A stretch of DNA of 64,000 nucleotides from G965197675 sp965197675. Lineage in GTDB: Bacteria > Chloroflexota > Dehalococcoidia > Plut-88900. A program made the position numbers and the translations under genes. The stretch is taken from NCBI GenBank assembly GCA_965197675.1, contig OZ240221.1, forward strand, positions 2,604,001-2,668,000, given 5' to 3'. A model generated the notes under the pieces. It was not told the DNA's origin. It saw only the letters and a list, made by a program, of their open reading frames with translations, and ran no database searches. Numbering within the stretch: the stretch's first letter is position 1; every line of letters begins with the position of its first letter. This document shows, piece after piece, positions 9,912 through 18,282 of this stretch.

Positions 9912-11675
9912 CTAGGCTCCATCGTCTGTGTCGCAGTAGGAGAGATCGAGACGTTCCAAGTCGTTGAGGGGAACATCTCGCAGGCTGGTTGGCACGCAGC
10001 CGGTGAAGCTGTTGCCAGCGACGTATATCTCCTCTAGGTCGGGTATCTCACCCAACTCCGCAGGTATCTCTCCCGTCAGCTCGTTGTCATTCAGCCACAA
10101 ATCCGTAAGCTTGCTCAATCCTCCCAGCGTCGCAGGTATGGCGCCGCTCAACCCATTGTCGAACAGATAGAGGTGGGCCAGGTTGGACAGGCCGCCCAAC
10201 TCTGCCGGTATCTCGCCGGTCAGCTCGTTGCCGTCCAGGTCCAGCCTGCGCAGAGCGTCCAGAGCTCCCAGTTCCGGCGGGATGACGCCGGTGAGACCCA
10301 GGTCCGCAAGCAGCAGGAAGTGGACGCGGCCGGGCGTGCCTCGGACCCGCACACCTTCCCAGCTGGTGATGGGAGTGTCGACGCTCCAGTTGAGAGTGGC
10401 CGTGCCCCGCAGCGGGTCCTTAGCCGCCAGCAGCGCCATGCAGTCGCGCATCAGGCCGGGGTTGGCGGCCTGGTCGGGCACGGCGAGGCCGCAGGGCGGC
10501 GGCGGCTGTGCGGGGGTGGGAACGCCCGGGGCGTAGCCGCCTACCTTGGGGTCAGAGAAGTACTGGCGCAGTTGGTTGGCATCAGTGACCAGCATGGGCA
10601 GGCTGGCGTCTGCGCCGATACGCCCGCCGTTGGCGACCACGCGTTCCTGGTGGGCCGCGGTAACCGCCTGGGTGAGGTCCGGCAGCTCCATCTCGACCAT
10701 AGAGCGGTACGTTTCTAGGTCGAACCACCGTCTGTATGGATGCAGGGCGACCACCGTGCCGTCATCACGCCTCTCCATTTCCCACATATAACGGACCCTC
10801 CATGCTTCGACGGACAGGTTGCTTGAGGGACTGATGAACAGAACGACTTCCCTGCCGCCGATTCCGCTAGGGGGACCGGTTGCCACGGGCCCGTCTGGCC
10901 AGTATTCGATGTGTAGGTGGCCCACAAGCCCACCTGGCGACAGGTATCCCCGGAGCGGGTAGTCGTACTCGAACCGTCCGCCCTCTGCCAGCGCGCGTTC
11001 ATACGCTCGCCTCCGACTCTCCAGCTGCTCCAGCCCATAGTCTTCGTCGTTGCCCCCATAACCGTGTACAGATTGATAGAGATTGCTCCCCTCGATCACC
11101 GTCAGGGTGGATGGGCCGGAGCCGAGGAGGTAGGCATTCACCCGCACGTCGGCGAAGCAGTAGATGAGGAGCCCATAAGACTGGTGGCCAACATAGGACG
11201 GGTATCGTCTGTTGTGGCCGGACGTGCAGCGCACCGTGCCGGGGATGTAGGCGCCCCGCAGCACGATGTGCGTCGTGTAGATCGGCGTCGTTGGTGAGTT
11301 GAGTAGATTCTTCACGTGCAGCGGTGGATCGAAGAGGATAAGGCCATCCGCCCCGGTTGTCGGGGCCCATTCTGTGCCGGGCTCGCACGGGTCCATGGAG
11401 GAGCCTTCCACAGGCATGCAAGGGGGTATCTCCTCTGTAAGGTAGGATGATACTAAAGTGGGCGCGTGAGTTGGCATAGGTGTGGAGGTCGGAGTGAACA
11501 TCGGTGTAAGCACAGAGACAGGAGTCGGTGTGGCGGTTAACCCGAGCACAGAGATGGGAGTGGGTGTCGGTGCAGGTGTATCGCCTTCCCCAGTGGTGGC
11601 TTGAGGTGGGGCGCAGGCCGCGAGGAGCGCCAGTGTAGTGAGCAGGATAGCGATTGTGATAATGCGAGCGAGCAT
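9912..11675 (-). CDS. LRR lipoprotein, short copy (4 plant-type repeats)
   Basis: Predicted surface lipoprotein of 587 residues with unknown ligand. The signal peptide ends in a lipobox LLAAC with Cys21, followed by a Thr/Pro-rich linker (about 25-75). A middle domain (about 80-400) is not recognised. It is followed by four 24-residue leucine-rich repeats of the LTGxIPxxLGxLxxLxxLxLxxNx type, which is the plant receptor pattern, and a capping segment FTGCVPTSL...LDLSYC. The ATG follows GGAGG that overlaps the stop of the upstream protease fragment, so translation may be coupled. Identity to the longer copy at 12312-14570 is near complete in the middle domain. Confidence 0.8.
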   Translation of the reverse strand: MLARIITIAILLTTLALLAACAPPQATTGEGDTPAPTPTPISVLGLTATPTPVSVLTPMFTPTSTPMPTHAPTLVSSYLTEEIPPCMPVEGSSMDPCEPGTEWAPTTGADGLILFDPPLHVKNLLNSPTTPIYTTHIVLRGAYIPGTVRCTSGHNRRYPSYVGHQSYGLLIYCFADVRVNAYLLGSGPSTLTVIEGSNLYQSVHGYGGNDEDYGLEQLESRRRAYERALAEGGRFEYDYPLRGYLSPGGLVGHLHIEYWPDGPVATGPPSGIGGREVVLFISPSSNLSVEAWRVRYMWEMERRDDGTVVALHPYRRWFDLETYRSMVEMELPDLTQAVTAAHQERVVANGGRIGADASLPMLVTDANQLRQYFSDPKVGGYAPGVPTPAQPPPPCGLAVPDQAANPGLMRDCMALLAAKDPLRGTATLNWSVDTPITSWEGVRVRGTPGRVHFLLLADLGLTGVIPPELGALDALRRLDLDGNELTGEIPAELGGLSNLAHLYLFDNGLSGAIPATLGGLSKLTDLWLNDNELTGEIPAELGEIPDLEEIYVAGNSFTGCVPTSLRDVPLNDLERLDLSYCDTDDGA

Positions 11676-11687
11676 GGTTCATCCTCC

Positions 11688-12197
11688 TCAGCGCGATTGG
11701 TAGTTCACCATCATGGCGACCACGTCGTACACCTGCGGCTCACAGTAAAGATCGAGCCGGTCGGCCAGGGTCTCGTACATGACCGATTGCGGGTTACTTG
11801 AATGCGTCGCGCCGAAAACGTGCCCTGCCTCGTGCTGTGCGGTTATATGCAGCAATGAGCAGGCACCGGCCATTGCATCCCAGCCAATGGGTATGTCCGT
11901 CCCTGTCAGCGGATCCATTATCGAAAGGGTTTGCCTCATGAAGATGTTCGACGACCATCGAGGGTTGCACCCCCATGCATCCGGGTTACTAATGCGACAC
12001 TCCTTCAATACGTCGTCATTCGGAATGAACTTGACAGCATTGTTGTCAGGGCACGTCTCTGATTTCGTGGCCGTCGTCGAGATGATGTTGACGCCACTCC
12101 TGTTCCAAGTGACCGTATCTTCCCACTCGTCCACGGCGTCCCTCATGTCCTGGGCGGTCATGGTGAGGCCTGCAGGTATGGTCTCTGTGCATAGCAC
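11688..12197 (-). pseudogene. Matrixin-like metalloprotease fragment (duplicated 3' end)
   Basis: Contains the complete zinc signature HEAGHVFGATH and Met-turn (SVMYE), near-identical to the C-terminal catalytic end of the protein at 14582-16738. It lacks that protein's signal peptide and N-terminal domains. The nearest start is an internal GTG at 12197, and the frame stays open back to the stop of the LRR gene at 12312, with homologous residues (GSHEFRYVLCTET) upstream of the GTG. It therefore looks like a 5'-truncated copy created by the tandem duplication. If translated from the GTG it would give about 169 residues, probably cytoplasmic and non-functional. Sequence upstream of residue 35 has diverged from the full copy. 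Confidence 0.7.
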
Positions 12198-12311
12198 GTA
12201 CCGGAACTCGTGGCTACCCTGCGCATTCTTGGCCTGGGAGCCGTGGTTGAGGTGCAGGGGCCTTAGACCTCCTTGGGAGAGCGCTAGGCCGGGCTTGACG
12301 GAACATCCAGG

Positions 12312-14570
12312 CTAGGCTCCATCGTCTGTGTCGCAGTAGGAGAGATCGAGACGTTCCAAGTCGTTGAGGGGAACATCTCGCAGGCTGGTTGGCACGCAGC
12401 CGGTGAAGCTGTTGCCAGCGACGTATATCTCCTCTAGGTCGGGTATCTCACCCAACTCCGCAGGTATCTCTCCCGTCAGCTCGTTGTCATTCAGCCACAG
12501 ATATGTAAGCTTGCTCAATCCTCCCAGCGTCGCAGGTATGGGACCCCTCAACTCATTGTCGGCGAGTATCAGTTGGCGCAGCTTGGTCAAGCTCCCCAAC
12601 TCTACCGGTATCTCACCCGTCAGCTCGTTCCCGTAGACATGCAGGACCTCCAGTTTAGACAGGTTCCCCAGTCCCGTCGGCATCGGGCCGCTCAACTGGT
12701 TGGAGTTGAGGTATAACGTATGTAACTCGGCCAGATTGGCCATCTCGGCGGGTATCGCTCCAGTCAATCTATTTCCGCCAAGGCCGAGAGCCTCCAGCTC
12801 CTCCAGGTCTCCCAGCGTCGCCGGTATCTCACCCGTCAGATCGTTGTCATCCAGCCACAAATCCGTAAGCTCGCTCAGCCTACCCAGCGTCGCAGGTATG
12901 GGACCCCTCAACTCATTGTCGGCGAGTATCAACCGCTTCAGACTGGTCAGTCCACCCAGCGAGGATGGTATCCCGCCCGTCAGATGGTTGTCCTCTAGGT
13001 CCAGTCCCTCTAGGTCCGAGAGGTTGCCCAGTTCCGTCGGCATCGGACCGCTCAACCCATTGTCGAACAGATAGAGGTGGGCCAGGTTGGACAGGCCACC
13101 CAACTGGGATGGTATCTCGCCGGTCAGCTCGTTGCCGTCCAGGTCCAGCCTGCGCAGAGCGTCCAGAGCTCCCAGTTCCGGCGGGATGACGCCGGTGAGA
13201 CCCAGGTCCGCAAGCAGCAGGAAGTGGACGCGGCCGGGCGTGCCTCGGACCCGCACACCTTCCCAGCTGGTGATGGGAGTGTCGACGCTCCAGTTGAGAG
13301 TGGCCGTGCCCCGCAGCGGGTCCTTAGCCGCCAGCAGCGCCATGCAGTCGCGCATCAGGCCGGGGTTGGCGGCCTGGTCGGGCACGGCGAGGCCGCAGGG
13401 CGGCGGCGGCTGTGCGGGGGTGGGAACGCCCGGGGCGTAGCCGCCTACCTTGGGGTCAGAGAAGTACTGGCGCAGTTGGTTGGCATCAGTGACCAGCATG
13501 GGCAGGCTGGCGTCTGCGCCGATACGCCCGCCGTTGGCGACCACGCGTTCCTGGTGGGCCGCGGTAACCGCCTGGGTGAGGTCCGGCAGCTCCATCTCGA
13601 CCATAGAGCGGTACGTTTCTAGGTCGAACCACCGTCTGTATGGATGCAGGGCGACCACCGTGCCGTCATCACGCCTCTCCATTTCCCACATATAACGGAC
13701 CCTCCATGCTTCGACGGACAGGTTGCTTGAGGGACTGATGAACAGAACGACTTCCCTGCCGCCGATTCCGCTAGGGGGACCGGTTGCCACGGGCCCGTCT
13801 GGCCAGTATTCGATGTGTAGGTGGCCCACAAGCCCACCTGGCGACAGGTATCCCCGGAGCGGGTAGTCGTACTCGAACCGTCCGCCCTCGGACAGGGCGC
13901 GCTCATACGCTCGCCTCCGGCTCTCCAGCTGTTCCAGGCCGTAGTCTTCGTCATCAACGCCCTCAAGAGCATAGAGGTTGATCTCCTCGATCACAGTCAG
14001 GGTGGACGGGCCGGAGCCGAGGAGGTAGGAGTTCACGCGCACGTCGGCGAAGCAGTAGATGAAGAGCGGATACCAATCGTCACCGACATAAGCAGGGTAC
14101 CGGTTGCGGTGTCCGGACGTGCAGCGGACCGTGCCGGGGAGATAGGTTCCACGCAGCACAACGTGCGTCGTGTAGATCGGCGTCGTTGGTGAGTTGAGTA
14201 GATTCTTCACGTGCAGCGGTGGATCGAAGAGGATAAGGCCATCCCCCCCGGTTGTCGGGGCCCATTCCGTGCCGGGCTCGCACGGGTCCACGGGGGAGCC
14301 AGAGATAGGAGTGCAAGGTGGTATCTCATCTGTAAGGTAGGAGGGTACTGGAGCGGGTGTGTGAGTTGGTGTAGGCACAGAGGGCGGCGTGGGCGTCAGA
14401 GCAGGCACAGAGATAGGAGTCGGTGTGGCGGTCAACCCAAGCACAGAGACGGGAGCGGGCGTGGGTGCAGGTGTGTTGCCCTGCTCAGGGGTGGCTTGAG
14501 GTGGCTCGCAGGCGGTGAGGAGCGACAGCACAGTGAGCAGGAGAGCGATTGTGGTGATGCGAGCGAACAT
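12312..14570 (-). CDS. LRR lipoprotein, long copy (11 plant-type repeats)
   Basis: Predicted surface lipoprotein of 752 residues. It has a signal peptide with lipobox LLTAC (Cys21), a Thr/Pro-rich linker to about residue 75, the same unrecognised middle domain as the short copy, then eleven consecutive 24-residue leucine-rich repeats (LTGEIPxxLGxLxxL pattern) and the same C-terminal cap with a Cys pair. It starts 11 bases after the metalloprotease stop, with GAGGAGG overlapping that stop, so the two are likely co-translated. LRR proteins of this kind usually bind proteins or glycans; the ligand is unknown here. The seven-repeat difference from the short copy shows unit expansion or contraction. 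Confidence 0.82.
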   Translation of the reverse strand: MFARITTIALLLTVLSLLTACEPPQATPEQGNTPAPTPAPVSVLGLTATPTPISVPALTPTPPSVPTPTHTPAPVPSYLTDEIPPCTPISGSPVDPCEPGTEWAPTTGGDGLILFDPPLHVKNLLNSPTTPIYTTHVVLRGTYLPGTVRCTSGHRNRYPAYVGDDWYPLFIYCFADVRVNSYLLGSGPSTLTVIEEINLYALEGVDDEDYGLEQLESRRRAYERALSEGGRFEYDYPLRGYLSPGGLVGHLHIEYWPDGPVATGPPSGIGGREVVLFISPSSNLSVEAWRVRYMWEMERRDDGTVVALHPYRRWFDLETYRSMVEMELPDLTQAVTAAHQERVVANGGRIGADASLPMLVTDANQLRQYFSDPKVGGYAPGVPTPAQPPPPCGLAVPDQAANPGLMRDCMALLAAKDPLRGTATLNWSVDTPITSWEGVRVRGTPGRVHFLLLADLGLTGVIPPELGALDALRRLDLDGNELTGEIPSQLGGLSNLAHLYLFDNGLSGPMPTELGNLSDLEGLDLEDNHLTGGIPSSLGGLTSLKRLILADNELRGPIPATLGRLSELTDLWLDDNDLTGEIPATLGDLEELEALGLGGNRLTGAIPAEMANLAELHTLYLNSNQLSGPMPTGLGNLSKLEVLHVYGNELTGEIPVELGSLTKLRQLILADNELRGPIPATLGGLSKLTYLWLNDNELTGEIPAELGEIPDLEEIYVAGNSFTGCVPTSLRDVPLNDLERLDLSYCDTDDGA

Positions 14571-14581
14571 GATTGTCCTCC

Positions 14582-16738
14582 TCAGCGCGACTGGTAGTTC
14601 ACCATCATGGCGACCACGTCGTACACCTGCGGCTCACAGTAAAGATCGAGCCGGTCGGCCAGGGTCTCGTACATGACCGATTGCGGGTTACTTGAATGCG
14701 TCGCGCCGAAAACGTGCCCTGCCTCGTGCTGTGCGGTTATATGCAGCAATGAGCAGGCACCGGCCATTGCATCCCAGCCAATGGGTATGACTGTCCCTGT
14801 CAGCGGATCCATTATCGAAAGGGTTTGCCTCATGAAGATGTTCGACGACCATCGAGGGTTGCACCCCCATGCATCCGGGTTACTAATACGACACAGCCTC
14901 AGTACTCTATCGTTAGGAATGAACTTGACAGCATTGTTGTCAGGGCACGTCTCTGATTTCGTGGCCGTCGTCGAGATGATGTTGGAGCCGCTGGTTACCC
15001 ACCGAACAGCCGTCTCCCACTCCTCGATTCCGGATTCGATGTCCGCCGCAATGGACGCCACGGTGGTAGCGTCCCGTACGGGCTCGCCCTGCGCGTCCGT
15101 GCCCCAGCTCCAAGCGACGTCAGTCGTTATCGTGTCGGTGCATATGGTGTAGTCATACTCGTGGCTTCCATTCGTTTTTGCTATGTGGTCGGCGAAAAAG
15201 CCGCTGGCTGCGACTTGAGTAAGAAGCGGAAACGGAGGCTGACTAGTCGGGAAGACGAGGGTGAAGTCCGACCAATCGGAATTGTCGACAACAACTGACT
15301 GCACCTCAACACGGTAGAGGGGCCAAGGAACGGGAGGTGAGGAGAATCTATTCAGGGTGTTGTAGCGAGGGTCGGTGCGCAGCGGATCCGGTGGGGTGAA
15401 CTCGATGCTCGTCTCCAAGACAGTGACGCCGTCTATCGTGAGCTCTCGGGTCGTGATGTTCCGCGCCGTGATAGTGCCCCACGCCGGAGGGTTCCCAAGG
15501 CCGCATGTGGCGTCGCCAGACTGCCGAGGCGGACTTGCGCCGACACAGACTTCTTCAGCGTAGCGCACGTTGTAGCCGGTTGCTCCCGAGACCGGATCCC
15601 ATCGCAACGTGATCCTGTCATTGACCAAGTTTCCATTCGCGCGCAGACCTGTGGGAGCAGGCGGCACGTCGTCGTCCTCAACTGCCACGGTTGTGGATGA
15701 CGTACTCCCGATGCTATAGCCGGGGCCGGGTTGAACCGTAGCGCGGATGGTCCCGTTCGCCTCGTCAACGGTGTCGTCGGCCGTCTGTAGGATCAGGTCC
15801 GCAGTCGTGCTTCCACTGGTGATGGTTATCTCCGACGGCGCTGTGCCGGTAAGGAAGGAGCCGGAATCTGTGACGATGACTTTCACTGTAAGGGCAGCCG
15901 GCGGCGCGGAGCTTGCGGTCAGCGTGAACCCCACATCTGCACCCTCGGTTACGGTGGGTGGGGTGGAGCTATGCCTGGCGATCGTTATCGTGGGCGGGGG
16001 CAGGTTAACCGTAACGTCGAAGCTCTGGGATACGCTTTGGCCGCCTGGAACACGAGGGGCGCGATCACGGGCTGTCACCGTTATGGTAGCAGTGCCCGCG
16101 GCCACGGGTGTAAGCGTCAAGCTACTCCCAGTCACAGGCACACTCGCAGTTGCTACGCCGGGCTGCGACGAGATGGCGGTGTACCGCAAGGTATCGCCAT
16201 CCGCATCGCTGAACTTGTCCTCTAGCACAATGGTCGTGGCGGCGTCCCCTACCGTGAAGGTCTTGTCGGATATCTGCGAAGCAACTGTTGGGGGAACGTT
16301 AGACGGCGGGAATGGGTCGTCGTCTTCTACATCCACGCTGGCAGAAGACGGAGCGCCGACCCTGTAGACCGTGTCAGACTCTATGGTGACCTCAATCTCT
16401 CCATCGGGTTCATCCACCAAGTCGTCATCCGTCGGCAAGCTGAGAGTGTAAGAGCTGCTGCCTCCGCTGATGGTCACGCTGGACGGCGGAGTGCCGATGA
16501 TGAAAGACCCTGTTTCGTCCACGTCTATATTGACGACCAAGTTGGACGACGGAGCCGGGCTCGCACTAATTATGAACCTGGCCGACTGACCTTCGTCTAT
16601 GGACGACGGTCCCAGACGGGAAATGGTTATCTCTGGAACCGTAGGACGTTCACTTACCGTTACACCCTCCTCGGTGGAATCGACATTCGTGCCTTCGCGA
16701 AGCAGGTTTGCTGTTACCACTCCGCTGGGGGGTTGCAC
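14582..16738 (-). CDS. Secreted Calx-beta/FnIII/matrixin-like metalloprotease, 3' part of a frameshifted gene
   Basis: This frame (718 residues from a GTG at 16738) continues the protein at 16714-17817 after a one-base frame break. In order it shows a Calx-beta-like domain (SIDEGQSARFIISASPAPSSN...), a cadherin-like domain (FSDADGDTLRYTA), a second Calx-beta-like domain, a fibronectin type III domain (APTGLRANGNLV...ITLRWDPVSGATGYNVRY), and a C-terminal zinc protease domain. That last domain has HEAGHVFGATHSS and a nearby Met-turn SVMYE, as in matrixins (M10-like). The first in-frame residues repeat the end of the third N-terminal repeat (GVVTANLL), which proves continuity. The full protein would be about 1078 residues and exported. 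Substrate unknown. Confidence 0.75.
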   Translation of the reverse strand: MQPPSGVVTANLLREGTNVDSTEEGVTVSERPTVPEITISRLGPSSIDEGQSARFIISASPAPSSNLVVNIDVDETGSFIIGTPPSSVTISGGSSSYTLSLPTDDDLVDEPDGEIEVTIESDTVYRVGAPSSASVDVEDDDPFPPSNVPPTVASQISDKTFTVGDAATTIVLEDKFSDADGDTLRYTAISSQPGVATASVPVTGSSLTLTPVAAGTATITVTARDRAPRVPGGQSVSQSFDVTVNLPPPTITIARHSSTPPTVTEGADVGFTLTASSAPPAALTVKVIVTDSGSFLTGTAPSEITITSGSTTADLILQTADDTVDEANGTIRATVQPGPGYSIGSTSSTTVAVEDDDVPPAPTGLRANGNLVNDRITLRWDPVSGATGYNVRYAEEVCVGASPPRQSGDATCGLGNPPAWGTITARNITTRELTIDGVTVLETSIEFTPPDPLRTDPRYNTLNRFSSPPVPWPLYRVEVQSVVVDNSDWSDFTLVFPTSQPPFPLLTQVAASGFFADHIAKTNGSHEYDYTICTDTITTDVAWSWGTDAQGEPVRDATTVASIAADIESGIEEWETAVRWVTSGSNIISTTATKSETCPDNNAVKFIPNDRVLRLCRISNPDAWGCNPRWSSNIFMRQTLSIMDPLTGTVIPIGWDAMAGACSLLHITAQHEAGHVFGATHSSNPQSVMYETLADRLDLYCEPQVYDVVAMMVNYQSR

Positions 16739-17817
16739 CCGTGCAGCGTGAAGCTCGCGTTGTACGAGGTGCGTCTATCGGGTACCGTTGCAGTTTCAGA
16801 CGTGTCGGAACACGAGCTGTTGAACCCAATGTTGAAGATGCTATCCACTAATCTGGGGCTTGCTCTGTTGCTCGTCGTGATCTCGATGGAGTAGTCCTGG
16901 GCTGAATCCAGCTCGGAGGCCCTCACCGTAAAGCCGTCGCTATCCCCTACATCCATGGAGCTGACCAGACCGGATATTGTTATAGACTCCGCTGTCACGC
17001 TTACGGACTGGGAGTCGGTATCTACGGTCACGGTCCCAAAACGCGAGCTGCGAAGCAGGGTCGCCGTCATCATCCCGTCGGAAACTGCACACCCGTACAG
17101 CGTGAAGCTCGTGCTGTACGACGTGCTGCCCGAGGGTGCCGTTGCGTCCTCCTGCCGGTCCGAACATGAGCTGTTGAACCCGATGCCGCTGTTGCTCGTC
17201 GTGACCCGGATGGAGTAGCTCTGAGATGAATCCAGGTCCGAGGCCCTCACCGTAAAGCCGTCGCTCAGTCCTCTCTTCATGGACCTGACCAGACCGGATA
17301 TGTCTATCTCAGGGTCTGAGTCTGGGGGTGGAGGCGGGGGCGGAGGTGTCGGTGTGGGTGTGGGTGTAGGTGGAGGTGGAGGTGTGGGTGTGGGTGCGGT
17401 TACACTCACGAACTGAGAGTCGGTATCTACGGTCTCGCTTCCGAAACGCGAGCTGCGAAGCAGGTTCGCCGTTACCGTCCCGCCGGACGTGTCGCACCCG
17501 TACAGCGTGAAGCTCGTGCTGTACGACGTGCTGCCAAAGGGCACTGTGGCGCTTTTAAAGGTGGAGGAACATGAGCTGTTGAACCCGATGTCGCGGTTGC
17601 TCGTCGTGACCCGGATGGAGTAGCTCTGAAGTGAATCCAGATTGGAGGCCCTCACCGTGAAGGAGTCGTCATCCCCCTCCTCCATAGAAGTGCCCAGACC
17701 AGATATGTCTATGGACCCGGACGTCTGGGCCTCCGTTGTAGGGCCGTATGCGATGATGAGCGCAACCAAGGCGATGCTCATGAACGTAGTCGCCAGTATC
17801 TTTGTCGTCAGACTCAA
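16714..17817 (-). CDS. N-terminal part of the secreted metalloprotease: signal peptide and three repeat domains
   Basis: Begins with a TTG at 17817 (AGAGGC upstream) and a signal peptide (residues 1 to about 31, ending before TEAQT). Three related domains of roughly 90 residues follow, each with ISGL..SM..G....FTVRAS.LDS.Q.YSI..TTSN, a Cys pair (NSSCS ... LYGC) and TVTANLLRSSRFG. The first two are separated by a long Thr/Pro linker (about 145-170). The third stops abruptly at NPPAEW, exactly where a G run at 16727-16732 would restore the downstream frame if it had one more G. It is therefore the 5' half of one gene with 14582-16738, not a separate protein, unless the break is real and regulated. 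Confidence 0.75.
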   Translation of the reverse strand: MSLTTKILATTFMSIALVALIIAYGPTTEAQTSGSIDISGLGTSMEEGDDDSFTVRASNLDSLQSYSIRVTTSNRDIGFNSSCSSTFKSATVPFGSTSYSTSFTLYGCDTSGGTVTANLLRSSRFGSETVDTDSQFVSVTAPTPTPPPPPTPTPTPTPPPPPPPPDSDPEIDISGLVRSMKRGLSDGFTVRASDLDSSQSYSIRVTTSNSGIGFNSSCSDRQEDATAPSGSTSYSTSFTLYGCAVSDGMMTATLLRSSRFGTVTVDTDSQSVSVTAESITISGLVSSMDVGDSDGFTVRASELDSAQDYSIEITTSNRASPRLVDSIFNIGFNSSCSDTSETATVPDRRTSYNASFTLHGCNPPAEW

Positions 17818-18282
17818 CTTGGCAATGCCTCTACTCTATATGAGTCCTAGCCAGGCTTAGGCCGCCCGACGCAACACGTCCAAATCGCGGCGCGCAGCCC
17901 TGCTTTGCGAAGATCGGGATTGGAGACAGAGTCAGGTGAATCGCCTGAAGGCGTCCACAGAGACAATACTAACCGAGCGATGCTGGCTATCTCCACAACC
18001 CCGCATCTCCCTCTCTTGTCTGAGTAACCTACTGCATCACCGCGTCAGTCCCCCCTCAAAGGCGTTCTGCCACAAATGGTATTCTACCACGTTGCGAGAG
18101 GTTGTTTCAGAGAATGTGCTCGGCGGACAGGGCAACCGCATTTTACTGAGCAAGCACCAACGAGATATTTCTACTTACCCAGGTGGGCAATCCAGGAGGC
18201 GTGACCATTGCGCCAAGCCAGTACAAGCCCTATCATATCGAGTGGTTTTCCGATTGCGTATTTCGTCCCATTAGAGAGGACC
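17818..18282. other. Divergent intergenic region upstream of the metalloprotease and dehydratase genes
   Basis: This 465-base region must carry the promoters of the minus-strand island and possibly of the plus-strand dehydratase. I see the ribosome site AGAGGC before the TTG at 17817 and AGAGAGGA before the ATG at 18283. Frames in it, including 17936-18274, show no protein-like features. No RNA gene or riboswitch recognised. Confidence 0.4.

Larger units (their letters stand above)
9833..14990 (-). repeat. Tandem duplication of a metalloprotease-tail plus LRR-lipoprotein cassette
   Basis: Two head-to-tail units are visible: 9833-12234 and 12235 to about 14990. Each contains, in minus-strand order, the 3' end of a metalloprotease gene, a whole LRR-lipoprotein gene and an approximately 80-base tail. 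Block 10207-10985 appears base-for-base identical to 13111-13889 (offset 2904), and the protease catalytic region (about 11695-11990 versus 14587-14885) is nearly identical. Lipoprotein N-terminal regions and the LRR number differ. The pattern suggests recent duplication or continuing gene conversion. Confidence 0.85.

Noticed and set aside
10173..10718. Long antisense frames within the LRR genes (also 13077-13622)
   Set aside because: They arise from the regular codon pattern of the LRR genes on the opposite strand and are copied by the duplication.
17936..18274. 112-residue plus-strand frame
   Set aside because: No protein-like features; it runs up to the dehydratase start and looks like chance.
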